A program made the position numbers and the translations under genes. This document shows, one piece after another, positions 47,766 through 56,795 of a stretch of 64,000 nucleotides of DNA. Origin of the DNA: an uncultured Opitutales bacterium (GTDB lineage: Bacteria; Verrucomicrobiota; Verrucomicrobiia; Opitutales; UBA953). The DNA lies in assembly GCA_934675585.1 (NCBI GenBank), contig CAKUQY010000001.1:1-64000 (forward strand). The letters are read 5' to 3'. Positions within the stretch are counted from its first letter, which is position 1. Each line of letters opens with the position of its first letter. The notes below the pieces were generated by a model. That model saw nothing but the letters and a program-made list of their open reading frames with translations. It ran no database searches and had not been told where the DNA came from.

Positions 47766-48560
47766 CTAATCTTTCCAATATGCTTTGAACGCATGATGCG
47801 TTATCCGTTTTTCTTCAGGCGGCAACTGCATATAATCGCCGTATTGAGCTGTCAAATATTGATGATAATCTTTCATTGCGCAATATTCTTTATTCTCGAA
47901 AGGCAACATAATAATTTCATCCATTACCGATCGATTAAAAACTCCTGCGTTCGCGGAAACTTCAGAGATTTGTTTTGTCTGTCTTCCATTGAATAATTTT
48001 GGGAACGAGTTCATTGCACAAAGTATCAAACGCATTGGAATAAATGAAAAAAAGATGCGTCCAATTAAGAGAATTGCATTTTTCAAAAATGCGCGATCTG
48101 ATTTTATCGAAACATTTTTAAGAACTATAATTGCGTTTAAAACAGAAACCAATTTAAAAAACAACTTTCTTAAAAACAAATTATCGGGAACATTATCGAG
48201 AGGAAAAATGTCAATATTTACTCCAATTTTTGTTCTCACATTTACATATTCTTCAAGAATTGTATCTGTATTTTCAACCTTTGCAATATAATAAAAATAA
48301 TCTTTGCGATTTTCTAATGCACCAACAACAAATTTTGCTTTTTTAAACGGGAATACTCGCAAAAATTGTTCATAATCAGGACGCAACATATAAATATCAA
48401 TATCGTCATCCCAAGGAATATATCCTTGATGCCTAACAGCGCCCAACAGTGTTCCACATGCAAGAGAATATTTGATATTATTTTCTTGGCAAAAATTATG
48501 AACATAATCCAAAATGCCAATTTGAACCTCTCGTAATTCGTTTTGTGTTAATTCTTTCAT
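47766..48560 (-). CDS. LicD family phosphotransferase, second copy
   Basis: 264 residues, paralog of the protein at 44941-45738. SLACGTLLGAVRHQGYIPWD is followed by DDIDIYM, and the C terminus is FKAYWKD. Attaches a CDP-derived phospho-alcohol to glycan. Low G+C and only one motif copy. Follows a cytidylyltransferase-aminotransferase fusion, which probably supplies its donor. Confidence 0.88.
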   Translation of the reverse strand: MKELTQNELREVQIGILDYVHNFCQENNIKYSLACGTLLGAVRHQGYIPWDDDIDIYMLRPDYEQFLRVFPFKKAKFVVGALENRKDYFYYIAKVENTDTILEEYVNVRTKIGVNIDIFPLDNVPDNLFLRKLFFKLVSVLNAIIVLKNVSIKSDRAFLKNAILLIGRIFFSFIPMRLILCAMNSFPKLFNGRQTKQISEVSANAGVFNRSVMDEIIMLPFENKEYCAMKDYHQYLTAQYGDYMQLPPEEKRITHHAFKAYWKD

Positions 48561-48581
48561 AAATTATTCTTTATCACATTT

Positions 48582-48728
48582 TTAGTTACAATCAAAAACT
48601 TTTATTTGCGAATGCCACTGCTCCGAGCGCGGAGACAACAAACTTACAGGAACACCTCGAGAACTTGCCGTTCCCGCAATACAAATCCCAAGCGCGCCAC
48701 CACCACAAATCAAAAGTTTTTCACTCAT
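48582..48728 (-). pseudogene. N-terminal fragment of an NAD/NADP octopine/nopaline dehydrogenase-like protein
   Basis: A 48-residue frame begins MSEKLLICGGGALGICIAGT, a Rossmann GxGxxG-like start, and continues ASSRGVPVSLLSPRSEQW before a stop. The pattern resembles the first 50 residues of opine dehydrogenase-like proteins that often accompany LicD loci. The rest of the gene is missing. Located between the fusion gene and licD2. Confidence 0.55.
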
Positions 48729-48731
48729 AAA

Positions 48732-50540
48732 TTATGCTAATTTTTTTAGAGCTTCGACAAGCTTGTCGTTATCTGCTCGATCACGCACAGCAATACGAAT
48801 ATAATTTCTCCCATTAAAATTCTTTTTTGTCGAACAATCTTTGATGAGAATATTTTCTTTTTCGAGTAATTTTTCCGTTAATTCTGGCGCGGTGATTGTT
48901 CCAGTAAGTTCACACAAAAAATAATTTGCTTGCGATGGAATCACACGCAAAAATAAAATTTGTTTCAATTCGCGCTCGAAACGCTCACGCTCGGCGATGA
49001 AAAGTTTGCACGCCTTCGCGTAATCTTTTTCATATTTACCGAAAATTTGCATATAAAATTCTGCAAACGAATTGATGTTCCAAATCGCAACATCTTTTTT
49101 CATCGCTGCGATTAATTCCAAATCTGCCGACGCAAGCACGCTCAAACGCAAACCAGGAACGCCGTAAGATTTTGAAATCGATTTCATCACGCAAAGATTC
49201 GGATGCGCTTCCAAAAGATCGTTGTGCAAAAGCGTATTGTCTTCACCAACCGCGAAATCAACAAACGATTCATCAACAATCAGACGAATTTCGCGTTCCC
49301 GCGCCCACTTTGCCAAATCAAACAAATCTGCCTTGGAAATAAAATTGCCTGACGGATTGTCTGGATTGACAATCAAAAGCGACGCAATCTTTTTGTCTGC
49401 AAAATAATTTTTAATGTCTTCCACGTCATAAGCAAAATCAGCATTCTCTGGAACAAACACTTCAATACTTTCACGGGAACGACGATTATAATATTCTTCA
49501 AAACTCGGAGAAACAATGCCCAGCGTTCCCGCGAGATTTTCCATCAAGCTTTTGATCAATTCCGCCGCACCGTTCCCGACAATAATTTTGTCCTGACGCA
49601 CGCCGAAATATTTTCCTGCGAGCAAAGAATTTACCCCCATTCCCGACGGATACTCCGCAAGCAAAACATCAAAATTTGCCCGCATTTCATCACGCATACG
49701 CGAAGTCGGGAAATACGGATTCACCAAATAACAAAAATCAAGCAATTTCGGGAAACGCCAATAACCGCCGTAACGCTTGAAATATTTTTTCAAACGCGCT
49801 GCTCCTTCCGAAAAAATCGCTTCCGCAATATCCAAATCTTGCACGTCATCGATTTCGTACCAACGTTCGCCTTCGAGCGGGAGTGCCTTCAAATTCGCCT
49901 TGTCAATCAAGGTAATCACACGCAAAACTTGTTCATAATATTCGTTGTCGCCGAGTGCTTTCATATACGCATCGAGGAACGGAACATATTGGTTTATCGA
50001 AAATTCTCTACTAAATTTATAAATGTTGACCGTTTTATAATACAAATCAACATCTGAATAACAAAATGCCGCTTTGGGCACAAAATTTACAATGTCGTTT
50101 TGCTCATTAATACGCACCATCGTGCCATCCATCCATGTTTCATATTTAGAAACAAGCGCAAGATTTGGCTGCGGATTTTTAATAATTTTTTCCAAAACCG
50201 CATCCTCAACAATCAAATCGCTTTCAAGCAAAATCGTTTCTTCTTTGACAAGCCAATCTTTCGCCAACGCGAGCGAATAAATATTATTCGTTTTATCAAA
50301 AATCGGATTTTCAACAAAAACAACAGGCGTGCCAAAAAACGTTGTTTCAATATGTTGTTTTAAATTGTCGCCTTTGTATCCAACGACAACGATAATACGA
50401 GACAAATTCAATCTACCAAGTTGCCCAAGCATACGATCAATTAAGGGAACTCCGTTCACCTTAACCATACATTTCGTGTTGCCCCAAGTTAATTCTCCAA
50501 GACGCTTCCCCATCCCCGCTGCTAAAATAATCGCTTGCAT
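48732..50540 (-). CDS. Fusion of LicC-like cytidylyltransferase and PLP-dependent aminotransferase/decarboxylase
   Basis: 602 residues. Residues 1-240 form a nucleotidyltransferase (ILAAGMGKRLGELTW, NTKCMVKVNG, LLESDLIVEDAV) like CTP:phosphocholine or phosphonate cytidylyltransferases. Residues about 260-602 are a fold-type I PLP enzyme of the HisC/CobD group (GNGAAELIKS, NPDNPSGNF, VDESFVDFA, PLP lysine in SISKSYG). Fusions of this general kind couple making an amino-alcohol phosphate or aminophosphonate to its activation by CTP. A phosphoserine or phosphothreonine decarboxylase is one possibility, an aminotransferase another. The following licD2 would transfer the product. Confidence 0.8.
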   Translation of the reverse strand: MQAIILAAGMGKRLGELTWGNTKCMVKVNGVPLIDRMLGQLGRLNLSRIIVVVGYKGDNLKQHIETTFFGTPVVFVENPIFDKTNNIYSLALAKDWLVKEETILLESDLIVEDAVLEKIIKNPQPNLALVSKYETWMDGTMVRINEQNDIVNFVPKAAFCYSDVDLYYKTVNIYKFSREFSINQYVPFLDAYMKALGDNEYYEQVLRVITLIDKANLKALPLEGERWYEIDDVQDLDIAEAIFSEGAARLKKYFKRYGGYWRFPKLLDFCYLVNPYFPTSRMRDEMRANFDVLLAEYPSGMGVNSLLAGKYFGVRQDKIIVGNGAAELIKSLMENLAGTLGIVSPSFEEYYNRRSRESIEVFVPENADFAYDVEDIKNYFADKKIASLLIVNPDNPSGNFISKADLFDLAKWAREREIRLIVDESFVDFAVGEDNTLLHNDLLEAHPNLCVMKSISKSYGVPGLRLSVLASADLELIAAMKKDVAIWNINSFAEFYMQIFGKYEKDYAKACKLFIAERERFERELKQILFLRVIPSQANYFLCELTGTITAPELTEKLLEKENILIKDCSTKKNFNGRNYIRIAVRDRADNDKLVEALKKLA

Positions 50541-50607
50541 AATTTTTTCAGGTTTTATTTGATTTCTTCAATTGCACAAATGCAAAAGCGCCACTTGCCT
50601 TAAACTT

Positions 50608-50775
50608 TCTCATAAAAATTATAATAAACTCAAAAAAAAAAACTCGCAAGAGTTTTTTTATAAAAAAGACACAAAACTCTCGCGGGAACGGGAATTTGCG
50701 AGAATGAACAAACAAAACAAAAAAGCGGCGCATGTAGATGCGTCGCTTTTTGAAAAACTGCGTTCCCGTGAGGAT
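50608..50775. repeat. Repeat unit of the surface-decoration island, copy 2
   Basis: Near-identical to 47568-47735, placed upstream of the fusion gene and after cydB. The T run is 11 here and 9 in the other copy. The terminal motif pair is cut to half. Confidence 0.8.
50618..50649 (-). promoter_or_regulatory. Possible promoter with poly-T spacer, fusion gene
   Basis: On the minus strand TTGCGA and TATAAT are 20 bp apart because the T run is two longer than in copy 1 (18 bp). A spacer of 20 is outside the optimum, so this copy may be in a weak state. The terminator-like fold is also possible. Confidence 0.3.
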
Positions 50776-50783
50776 TTTAGTTT

Positions 50784-51818
50784 TTAATAACTATTCTCGT
50801 CGAGGGTGGTTTTTGGGGCGAAGGCGCGGTAAACGAGAAAATGATAAACCAGAACGAGTGGCACGCCGAGGAGCGCGACAACAAACATAATCAAAAGCGT
50901 TTTTTCGGAAGCCGAATCCGCAATCGTCAGCGAGTTTTCGGCAACGTCGGCGGGAACGAGATTCGGGAAAAGCCCCGCGCCGACCGTCAAAATCAAAAAC
51001 GCAATCGTCAGCGACGTTCCCGCGAACGCGAGTTTAAGCGTCTGCAAACGGAGAAAAATTCCCGTCGCGACCAACGACAAAATCGCAATTATCGGGAACG
51101 CGCCCAGCCACGGGAACGCGCGGAAATTTTCCGTTCCCGCGACGTCGCCAAAAAGCACCCACGCCGTCAGCGCGATGTAAAAAATCGCCGTCGCCGCAAA
51201 TTCTTTGGGCAAACGCAGCAAAATTTCAAAACGCATTTCGGGATCGCTGGTTTTCGCCATGAGAAACAGCGTTCCGTGCAAACGCAACAGACAAACGGCG
51301 AGAACGCCAGAAACCAGCGGGATCGGCTCGAGCAAGCCGAAGAGCCCAAGCCAGCCAGCATCGACGTTCCCGGCGGCATCAACGGGAACGCCCGTCACTA
51401 AATTTCCAAGCGCAACGCCGAGCAAAAGTGCGATGAGCGTGCTCGTCACGCAAAAAGCCCAGTCCCAAAAACCGCGCCAGCGCGGCGACTCGACTTTGCT
51501 GCGAATTTCGATCGCGACCGCGCGGAAAATCAGCACGCCCAAAAGCAAAATCAGCGCCGTGTAAAGTCCGCTGAAAACGCCCGCGTAAACGTGCGGGAAC
51601 GCGGCAAAAAGCGCACCGCCCGCGCCGAGTAGCCAAACTTCGTTCCCGTCCCAAACGGGCCCGATCGCATTGAGCGCGAGTCGGCGGGAACGGTCGTTTT
51701 TAAAATGCACGAGGCACGAGCCGACGCCCAAATCAAAGCCGTCAAGCAGCGCGTAGGCGATGAAGAGCACGCCGAGCAAGCCGAACCAAATTATTTGCAG
51801 ACAGGTAAAATCAGACAT
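50784..51818 (-). CDS. cydB: Cytochrome bd oxidase subunit II
   Basis: 344 residues with eight to nine membrane helices. LQIIWFGLLGVLFIAYALLD followed by GFDLGVG is the typical start. Partner of CydA in quinol oxidation and O2 reduction with high oxygen affinity. Starts 9 bp after the cydA stop. No CydX or CydDC is seen nearby. Confidence 0.93.
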   Translation of the reverse strand: MSDFTCLQIIWFGLLGVLFIAYALLDGFDLGVGSCLVHFKNDRSRRLALNAIGPVWDGNEVWLLGAGGALFAAFPHVYAGVFSGLYTALILLLGVLIFRAVAIEIRSKVESPRWRGFWDWAFCVTSTLIALLLGVALGNLVTGVPVDAAGNVDAGWLGLFGLLEPIPLVSGVLAVCLLRLHGTLFLMAKTSDPEMRFEILLRLPKEFAATAIFYIALTAWVLFGDVAGTENFRAFPWLGAFPIIAILSLVATGIFLRLQTLKLAFAGTSLTIAFLILTVGAGLFPNLVPADVAENSLTIADSASEKTLLIMFVVALLGVPLVLVYHFLVYRAFAPKTTLDENSY

Positions 51819-51827
51819 TTTTCAAAA

Positions 51828-53150
51828 TTATTTGTGAGTTGTGATTTTTTTGACGAAAACAACGACAAAAAGTGCCGCCAACGCAAGATAAACCAGCGTA
51901 AAGAAAACAAGCGAAAACGCAATCTGCCCGCTGGAAACATTCGTCGAAAACGCGTCGCTAGTGCGCAAAAGATTTTGCACGATCCACGGCTGGCGGCCGA
52001 CTTCGGTCGCGATCCAACCAAACTGATTTGCAATTTGCGGGAGCGCGGCGGCGGGAACGGCGGCGATCAGCCACCAGCGGCTCTCAAACAATTTGCCGCG
52101 CCACCACAAAAACAGCCCCAACACAACGAGCAACGCCATCGCGCCGGCGCAGTAAATCATAATGTGAAAACTTTGGAAAGTCAGCTGCAACGGCGGGCGC
52201 TCGTCGGCGGGAACGTCGTTCAGCCCCAGCAATTTGTTTTCGGGCGTTACCGTCAGACCGTTCCCAAGCATTACGCTGACAACGCCGGGAACGTGCAAGC
52301 CGTGAACCGTTCCCGCCTCTTCGTCAACCACGCCGACAATATGAAATCCCGCGGGCTCGCTCGTGTCAAACAGCCCTTCCATCGCGGCAAATTTTACCGG
52401 CTGGGTTTTTTCAAGCAAAACAGAACTCGAGTGTCCCGCCGTGAAAACAAGCGCGCAGGCGACCGCCGCGAAAACAAGCCCCGTTTTCAGCCCTTTTTTC
52501 GCCTCGGGAACGCAACGGTTTTTCAGCAATTGCCAGGCAGAAACCGCCACGACCAAAAACGCGCCCGTTGCCCAAGACGCCATCGTCACGTGCCAAATGC
52601 GATCGACCGCCGACGGATTAAACACCATTTCCAAAAAGCTGGTGATTTCGGCGCGCGGACCGTTTTCCGTTTCGACCAAATGATAACCCGCGGGCGTCTG
52701 CATCCACGAATTAGCGACGAGAATCCAAACCGCGCTCAAATGCGCGCCAATCGTCATCATAATCACCGAAAAATAACGGAATCCCTCACTCACTTTGCCG
52801 CGCCCAAAAAGCACAACGCCCAAAAAACACGATTCCATAAAAAACGCAAAAATCGCCTCAATCGCCAGCGGCGAGCCAAAAACGTCGCCGACAAAACGCG
52901 AATAGCGCGCCCAATTAGTGCCAAATTCGAACTCGAGCACAATTCCCGTCGCCACGCCGAACGCGAAAATCAGCGCGAACAGGCGCGTCCAAAATTCCGC
53001 CAGCCGCCGCCAGTCAGCGTCTTTGGTTTTCCAGGCGAAACCGTGAACAATCGTCAAAAAAACGCCCAAACCGATCGAAAGCGGCGGGAACAAAAAATGA
53101 AAGCCAGCAGTTATTGCAAACTGAATGCGCGCAAGTATTTCGGGGTCCAT
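51828..53150 (-). CDS. cydA: Cytochrome bd oxidase subunit I
   Basis: 440 residues, so of the short Q-loop type (E. coli CydA has 522). The haem-ligand region is RIQFAITAGFHFLFPPLS (His about 18), the conserved GRQPWIVQNLLRTSDA motif is near residue 385, and FEFGTNWARYSRFVGDVFG is present. Suggests a microaerobic or oxygen-tolerant anaerobic lifestyle, since no other oxidase is visible. Confidence 0.94.
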   Translation of the reverse strand: MDPEILARIQFAITAGFHFLFPPLSIGLGVFLTIVHGFAWKTKDADWRRLAEFWTRLFALIFAFGVATGIVLEFEFGTNWARYSRFVGDVFGSPLAIEAIFAFFMESCFLGVVLFGRGKVSEGFRYFSVIMMTIGAHLSAVWILVANSWMQTPAGYHLVETENGPRAEITSFLEMVFNPSAVDRIWHVTMASWATGAFLVVAVSAWQLLKNRCVPEAKKGLKTGLVFAAVACALVFTAGHSSSVLLEKTQPVKFAAMEGLFDTSEPAGFHIVGVVDEEAGTVHGLHVPGVVSVMLGNGLTVTPENKLLGLNDVPADERPPLQLTFQSFHIMIYCAGAMALLVVLGLFLWWRGKLFESRWWLIAAVPAAALPQIANQFGWIATEVGRQPWIVQNLLRTSDAFSTNVSSGQIAFSLVFFTLVYLALAALFVVVFVKKITTHK

Positions 53151-53319
53151 GCCAAATATTGTAAATTACTCGGGAACGCTTGACAATTAATAATTTCGCA
53201 AAAAACAATTTGCGTTCCCGTAAAAAAAATCTCGCCCGAAAAACCAAGAGCCGAAACATCAGCGGTTTAAACCGCCGAGTTCTTCTGCGGGAACGGTTTT
53301 TTTGAAGTTCGCGCAGATT

Positions 53320-53560
53320 CCGCAGAACGCGCAGATTTTTTATCCACGAATTGCCCGAATTACACGGATATTTTTTTTACCGCAAAGGAATCAAGGCTTG
53401 ATTTTAAGGCAGATTTAGAACAAATTTCACGGATTTTTATTTGAGATTTTATTCGGCGGGAACAAATTTTGAGCGCTGAAAGCGCGACTTCTTTCAACCC
53501 TGGGCTCACGCCCTGGGCTAATTCTGTCGCGCTTTCAACGCTTAAATTCCATCAAAAACC
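53320..53560. repeat. Dispersed repeat near the PEP-CTERM-like gene 4
   Basis: Diverged copy of the 9305-9640/35260-35517 family, with GGCGGGAACAAATTTTGAGC and a CCCTGGGC...GCCCTGGG hairpin. Followed by the block at 53563-53602 shared with 19895-19935. Confidence 0.65.
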
Positions 53561-53639
53561 CTATTTCGTCCTACTGAACCTATGGTTTTTCCATTTTCTG
53601 TTCCCGCGTTCCCGCGCTCCCCCAAAATAATTCGCGGGA

Positions 53640-53805
53640 ATTAGCGTTTATTCGTAGTTGAAAAAATCCCGTTCCCGCCCCTAAACCCGCGAACGTTAGT
53701 GAGCGCGCGTGAGCTACTCGCAAGCGGTGTTAAAAAACTCGTTCCCGCAAAGTTGCCTTCACGGGAACGCCAAAACAATATGAAAAATCTTTAAAGTCCG
53801 TTTTG
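53640..53805. repeat. Dispersed repeat R2 downstream of gene 4
   Basis: Inverse of 1441-1600 and direct copy of 55778-55900; includes CTACTCGCAAGCGGTG. Confidence 0.75.
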
Positions 53806-53809
53806 AAAT

Positions 53810-54508
53810 TTATTTTGTCTTGCGACGACGGTGAGCGCCAACCAACTCATGATAAACCGCATATTGACCTGCAGACAAAGCATTAACATCGGTAACATCA
53901 TTTACAAGAGTGTAGCCACTAACACTGATTCCCCTAAGATTATAACTAATCGGACCCGAATCCCAAGCAGGCGCATAAATAGTCGCGAGCGTAATTGTAT
54001 GCTGTCCTGCGCCGTATGTTGAAGCGTTAATGGTTGCGTTAAATGTTGCCGCTGTACTCTGCAACCACATCTTTCCACTGGACATAGTCAGCCCAAAATA
54101 GCCCTGAGAATCGCTCGTTACATCTCCGTAATTAAATGTAAAATTTCCCTTAAAACCGATAGCGTTTGTTCCTGTTACTTCATAACGTCCGCCCAAAAGA
54201 TTGAATATCGAACCTCCAAAATCCGCAGTGTTACCTCCCACAGTCGCAGAAACACTCGAGCCCGATTTAATCGTTACATTCGCGGCAGCAAACGCTCTAA
54301 AATCTGTTGATATTGTAATCGTTCCCGCGTTTTCTCCAATGATTGCCGTATCCTTATTACTTTGCGGGTAATAACTATTATTGAGATCCCAGTTGGAAGA
54401 AGTTTTCCACTTTTTATTTCCAGACGTTCCCGTCCACGTATATGTGTCCGCGCTTGCGAAAAGCGTTCCCACGGCGAGAATTGAAGTAATAGTAATAAGT
54501 TTTTTCAT
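53810..54508 (-). CDS. PEP-CTERM-family-like secreted protein lacking its sorting motif
   Basis: 232 residues with a signal peptide (about 1-20, ASA-D) and an autotransporter-like beta core (TWTGTSGNKKWKTSSNWDLN, GNAGT-type repeats). The promoter, signal peptide and 3' flank match the PEP-CTERM genes, but the end reads YHELVGAHRRRKTK. VGARRRR-type residues at the end of a normal tail are present, while VPEP and the hydrophobic helix are gone. Probably a deletion within the tail; the protein would then be secreted and not anchored. TWTGTSGNKKW is typical of PEP-CTERM/autotransporter-strand repeat proteins. Confidence 0.65.
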   Translation of the reverse strand: MKKLITITSILAVGTLFASADTYTWTGTSGNKKWKTSSNWDLNNSYYPQSNKDTAIIGENAGTITISTDFRAFAAANVTIKSGSSVSATVGGNTADFGGSIFNLLGGRYEVTGTNAIGFKGNFTFNYGDVTSDSQGYFGLTMSSGKMWLQSTAATFNATINASTYGAGQHTITLATIYAPAWDSGPISYNLRGISVSGYTLVNDVTDVNALSAGQYAVYHELVGAHRRRKTK

Positions 54509-54587
54509 GATTTTTTTTGATTTGTTAAATTGTTAAGGCGCGTGATTTGCGGGAAATCATTCCCAATAAATCGTTGACGCTCCCCCA

Positions 54588-54614
54588 ATTCTAAATTTCA
54601 AAAAAAAAACGCAA
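54588..54614 (-). promoter_or_regulatory. Promoter with poly-T spacer, gene 4
   Basis: On the minus strand TTGCGT (54614-54609) and TAGAAT (54593-54588) are 15 bp apart, with a run of 10 T overlapping the end of the -35 box. Shortest spacer of the four PEP-CTERM-type promoters. Confidence 0.5.
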
Positions 54615-54619
54615 CTAGA

Positions 54620-55920
54620 AAATTATTCCCGTTCCCGCGAGAACGGGAATTTAGTATTTCGCGCGGGAACGCGAAAGTGTTGCGGAGTCGCCAAGTGTTT
54701 CGCGGGAACGCGAAAGAGCGCGGGGACGGAAACGCGGGAGTTTTTTTTCGACAACGAATAAACGCTAATTTACTCGAATTATTTTTTTTGGGTGGGGCGC
54801 GGGAACGGGAACGCAAAAAAGAAATTAAGAGAACCTACTCGCTTCGCTCGTTAAAGAATTTAAAGAAAATTACGATTTTGTTTGGCAGCTTAAACCGCCG
54901 AAACTTAGAAACCTTTGTCCTTCGGGCGAGATTTTTTTCTACGGGAACGCGGGAACGGGAAAGGTTTTTTTTCAACTACGAATAAGCGCCAATTTACGCG
55001 AAGAAAAATTTCAAAAGCGCTTCGCGAAAAGCGCGTTCCCGTGGGATTGGTGTTTGTGGTGAGAGTCGCGCTTTCAGCGCTGATTTTTATTTATTTGCTT
55101 ACCCAGGGCTTGCGCCCTGGGCTAATTCTGTCGCGCCGTTGGCGCTTTGAGTTTGCGAGAAAAAATAACAAAAATGGAGCGGCAAGATGCCGCTCCTCCC
55201 ATAAAATTTGCACAATCTGCGAGATCTGCGCGAGAAAAATTCACCTTTCCGCGGCGACAAACAAAAATTCTTAGCTTCCTTTAATTTTCCCATAGTTGCC
55301 TTAGATGGAAAATTCCCGTTCCCGTGGCGAAGTTTTTTTTATTCACTCCCTTCGGGACTGGTATTATTTTTGTTTTACCCCCACACGCTCGCGTTCGCTC
55401 GCTTTTGTGGGGGTTAGCCATCGCGGGAACGCGTTCCCGCGATTTCAGTGCCTTCGGCACAAGTCAAGTTCCTATTTATTTCTACTAAACCTACGGATTT
55501 TCCATTCCCGTTCCCGCTCGCTCAAAAAAATCTGTGAAATCTGTCAAAAATCTGTTTCATCTGTGTTCAAAAAATCTCGCGCCCCATTCCCGCGTTCCCG
55601 TATTCCCGTGTTCTGTCGCGCTTTCAGCGCTTGGAGTTTGCGAGAAAAAATAACAAAAATGGAGCGGCAAGATGCCGCTCCTCCCATAAAAATCTTTTTG
55701 CCGCAGGAGCTTTGAACGCGGGAACGCGCTTTTCGCGAAGCGCTTTTGAAATTTTTCTTCGCGTAAATTGGTGTTTATTCGTAGTTGAAAAAATCCCGTT
55801 CCCGTTCCCTAAACCCGCGAACCTTAGTGAGCGAGCGTAAGCTACTCGCAATCGGTGTTAAAAAACTCGTTCCCGCAAAGTTGCCTTCGCGGGAACGCAA
55901 AAAATAAATTTGCGGGAACG
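54620..55920. repeat. Gene-free, repeat-rich region
   Basis: Holds several repeat copies: R2-like 54960-55045, R1 55030-55300 (inverse of 73-325), a second R1 part 55612-55695, R2 inverse 55725-55800 and R2 55778-55900. Each R1 copy carries the hairpin with GGAGCGGCAAGATGCCGCTCC. No gene is convincing, despite several short open frames, which match repeats elsewhere. Confidence 0.7.
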
Positions 55921-56745
55921 TTAAAATCTGCATTTGCCGCAATCGCGACAGCCGTTGCATTGGGCGTTGCGCGGACAAGTTGCGCAGCGCGGATTCATGC
56001 GCGGGAGCGTGGCGGGGTCGCTTTGCGGGAACGATAAATTGCTGCGCGCGGCTTGGACTTTTTGGTAAGCTTTGCAAATGTGAAACTCGCGCCCGTCTTT
56101 GACAAAAATATTTCCCGTTCCCAAAAAATCGAGCGGAACATTTTGGCGGGAACACTGGTCGTGCAAATCTTTAATCCATTCGTAATACAGCGGCCGCGCG
56201 CCGTCGTAATTTTCTCCGTCGGCGTAAACGAAATCGATTTTTTTCGTCACCAAATATTTTTCAATATCGACGGGACCGATAAACGGCGCGACAAAAACGC
56301 CTTTTCGCGGGAACGGCAAATCAAGCAAAATCGGCAAACGCTCGTCGGCGCGAATTTGATTTTCTGCCGTAACTTGTAGCGTGACATTGGGATAACCGTT
56401 CCCGCCCCAGTCCGCAGGCAGGCATTCCCGCACGCGATGAACGCGCTTGGTAATCAAATGAAATTCCAAATCAGAACGCGTTTTCATCATTTGCCAACAT
56501 TCTTCGCGCCAGGCGTCCGCCTCTTCAAGAAAAAAATCGCTCGTCAGGCAAACGTGAACAATTTGACCGCCAGAAATTTTGTAAGTTCCGTCGCGGGAAC
56601 GCAAAACGGGCAGATAAAATTTGCCTTTGACTTTGTAGATTTTAGCGCCGTCCTTCCCGCGTTGCTTGTCTAAAAAATACATGTAGCAATGCGCGCAACC
56701 TTCAGAAAATTTGCGACAACCGTGCCATGGATTCCAAATGAGCAT
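55921..56745 (-). CDS. DUF5131 (phage Gp37/Gp68-like) protein
   Basis: 274 residues. WNPWHGCRKFSEGCAHCY is the family start, a radical-SAM-like CxxC...C pattern without the canonical CxxxCxxC. FLEEADAWREECWQMM and HLITKRVHRV are also typical. The C terminus has a seven-cysteine cluster (CATC, CNGC, CGKC) that may bind metal or a second Fe-S cluster. Function unknown. Some members occur in phages, but no other phage genes are nearby. Confidence 0.7.
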   Translation of the reverse strand: MLIWNPWHGCRKFSEGCAHCYMYFLDKQRGKDGAKIYKVKGKFYLPVLRSRDGTYKISGGQIVHVCLTSDFFLEEADAWREECWQMMKTRSDLEFHLITKRVHRVRECLPADWGGNGYPNVTLQVTAENQIRADERLPILLDLPFPRKGVFVAPFIGPVDIEKYLVTKKIDFVYADGENYDGARPLYYEWIKDLHDQCSRQNVPLDFLGTGNIFVKDGREFHICKAYQKVQAARSNLSFPQSDPATLPRMNPRCATCPRNAQCNGCRDCGKCRF

Positions 56746-56795
56746 CGAAAAAATCTAAAACTTTTCCCCGTTCCCGAAACTGCGTTCCCGCGAAT

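Noticed and set aside
51705..53183. Open frame of 492 codons on the plus strand, Arg/Gln/His-rich
   Set aside because: It is antisense to cydA and cydB, which have clear family motifs. The composition is that expected from the reverse strand of membrane-protein genes.
55921..56745. Prophage, because DUF5131 resembles phage Gp37/Gp68
   Set aside because: No integrase, capsid or lysis genes around it; such proteins are also common in chromosomes.
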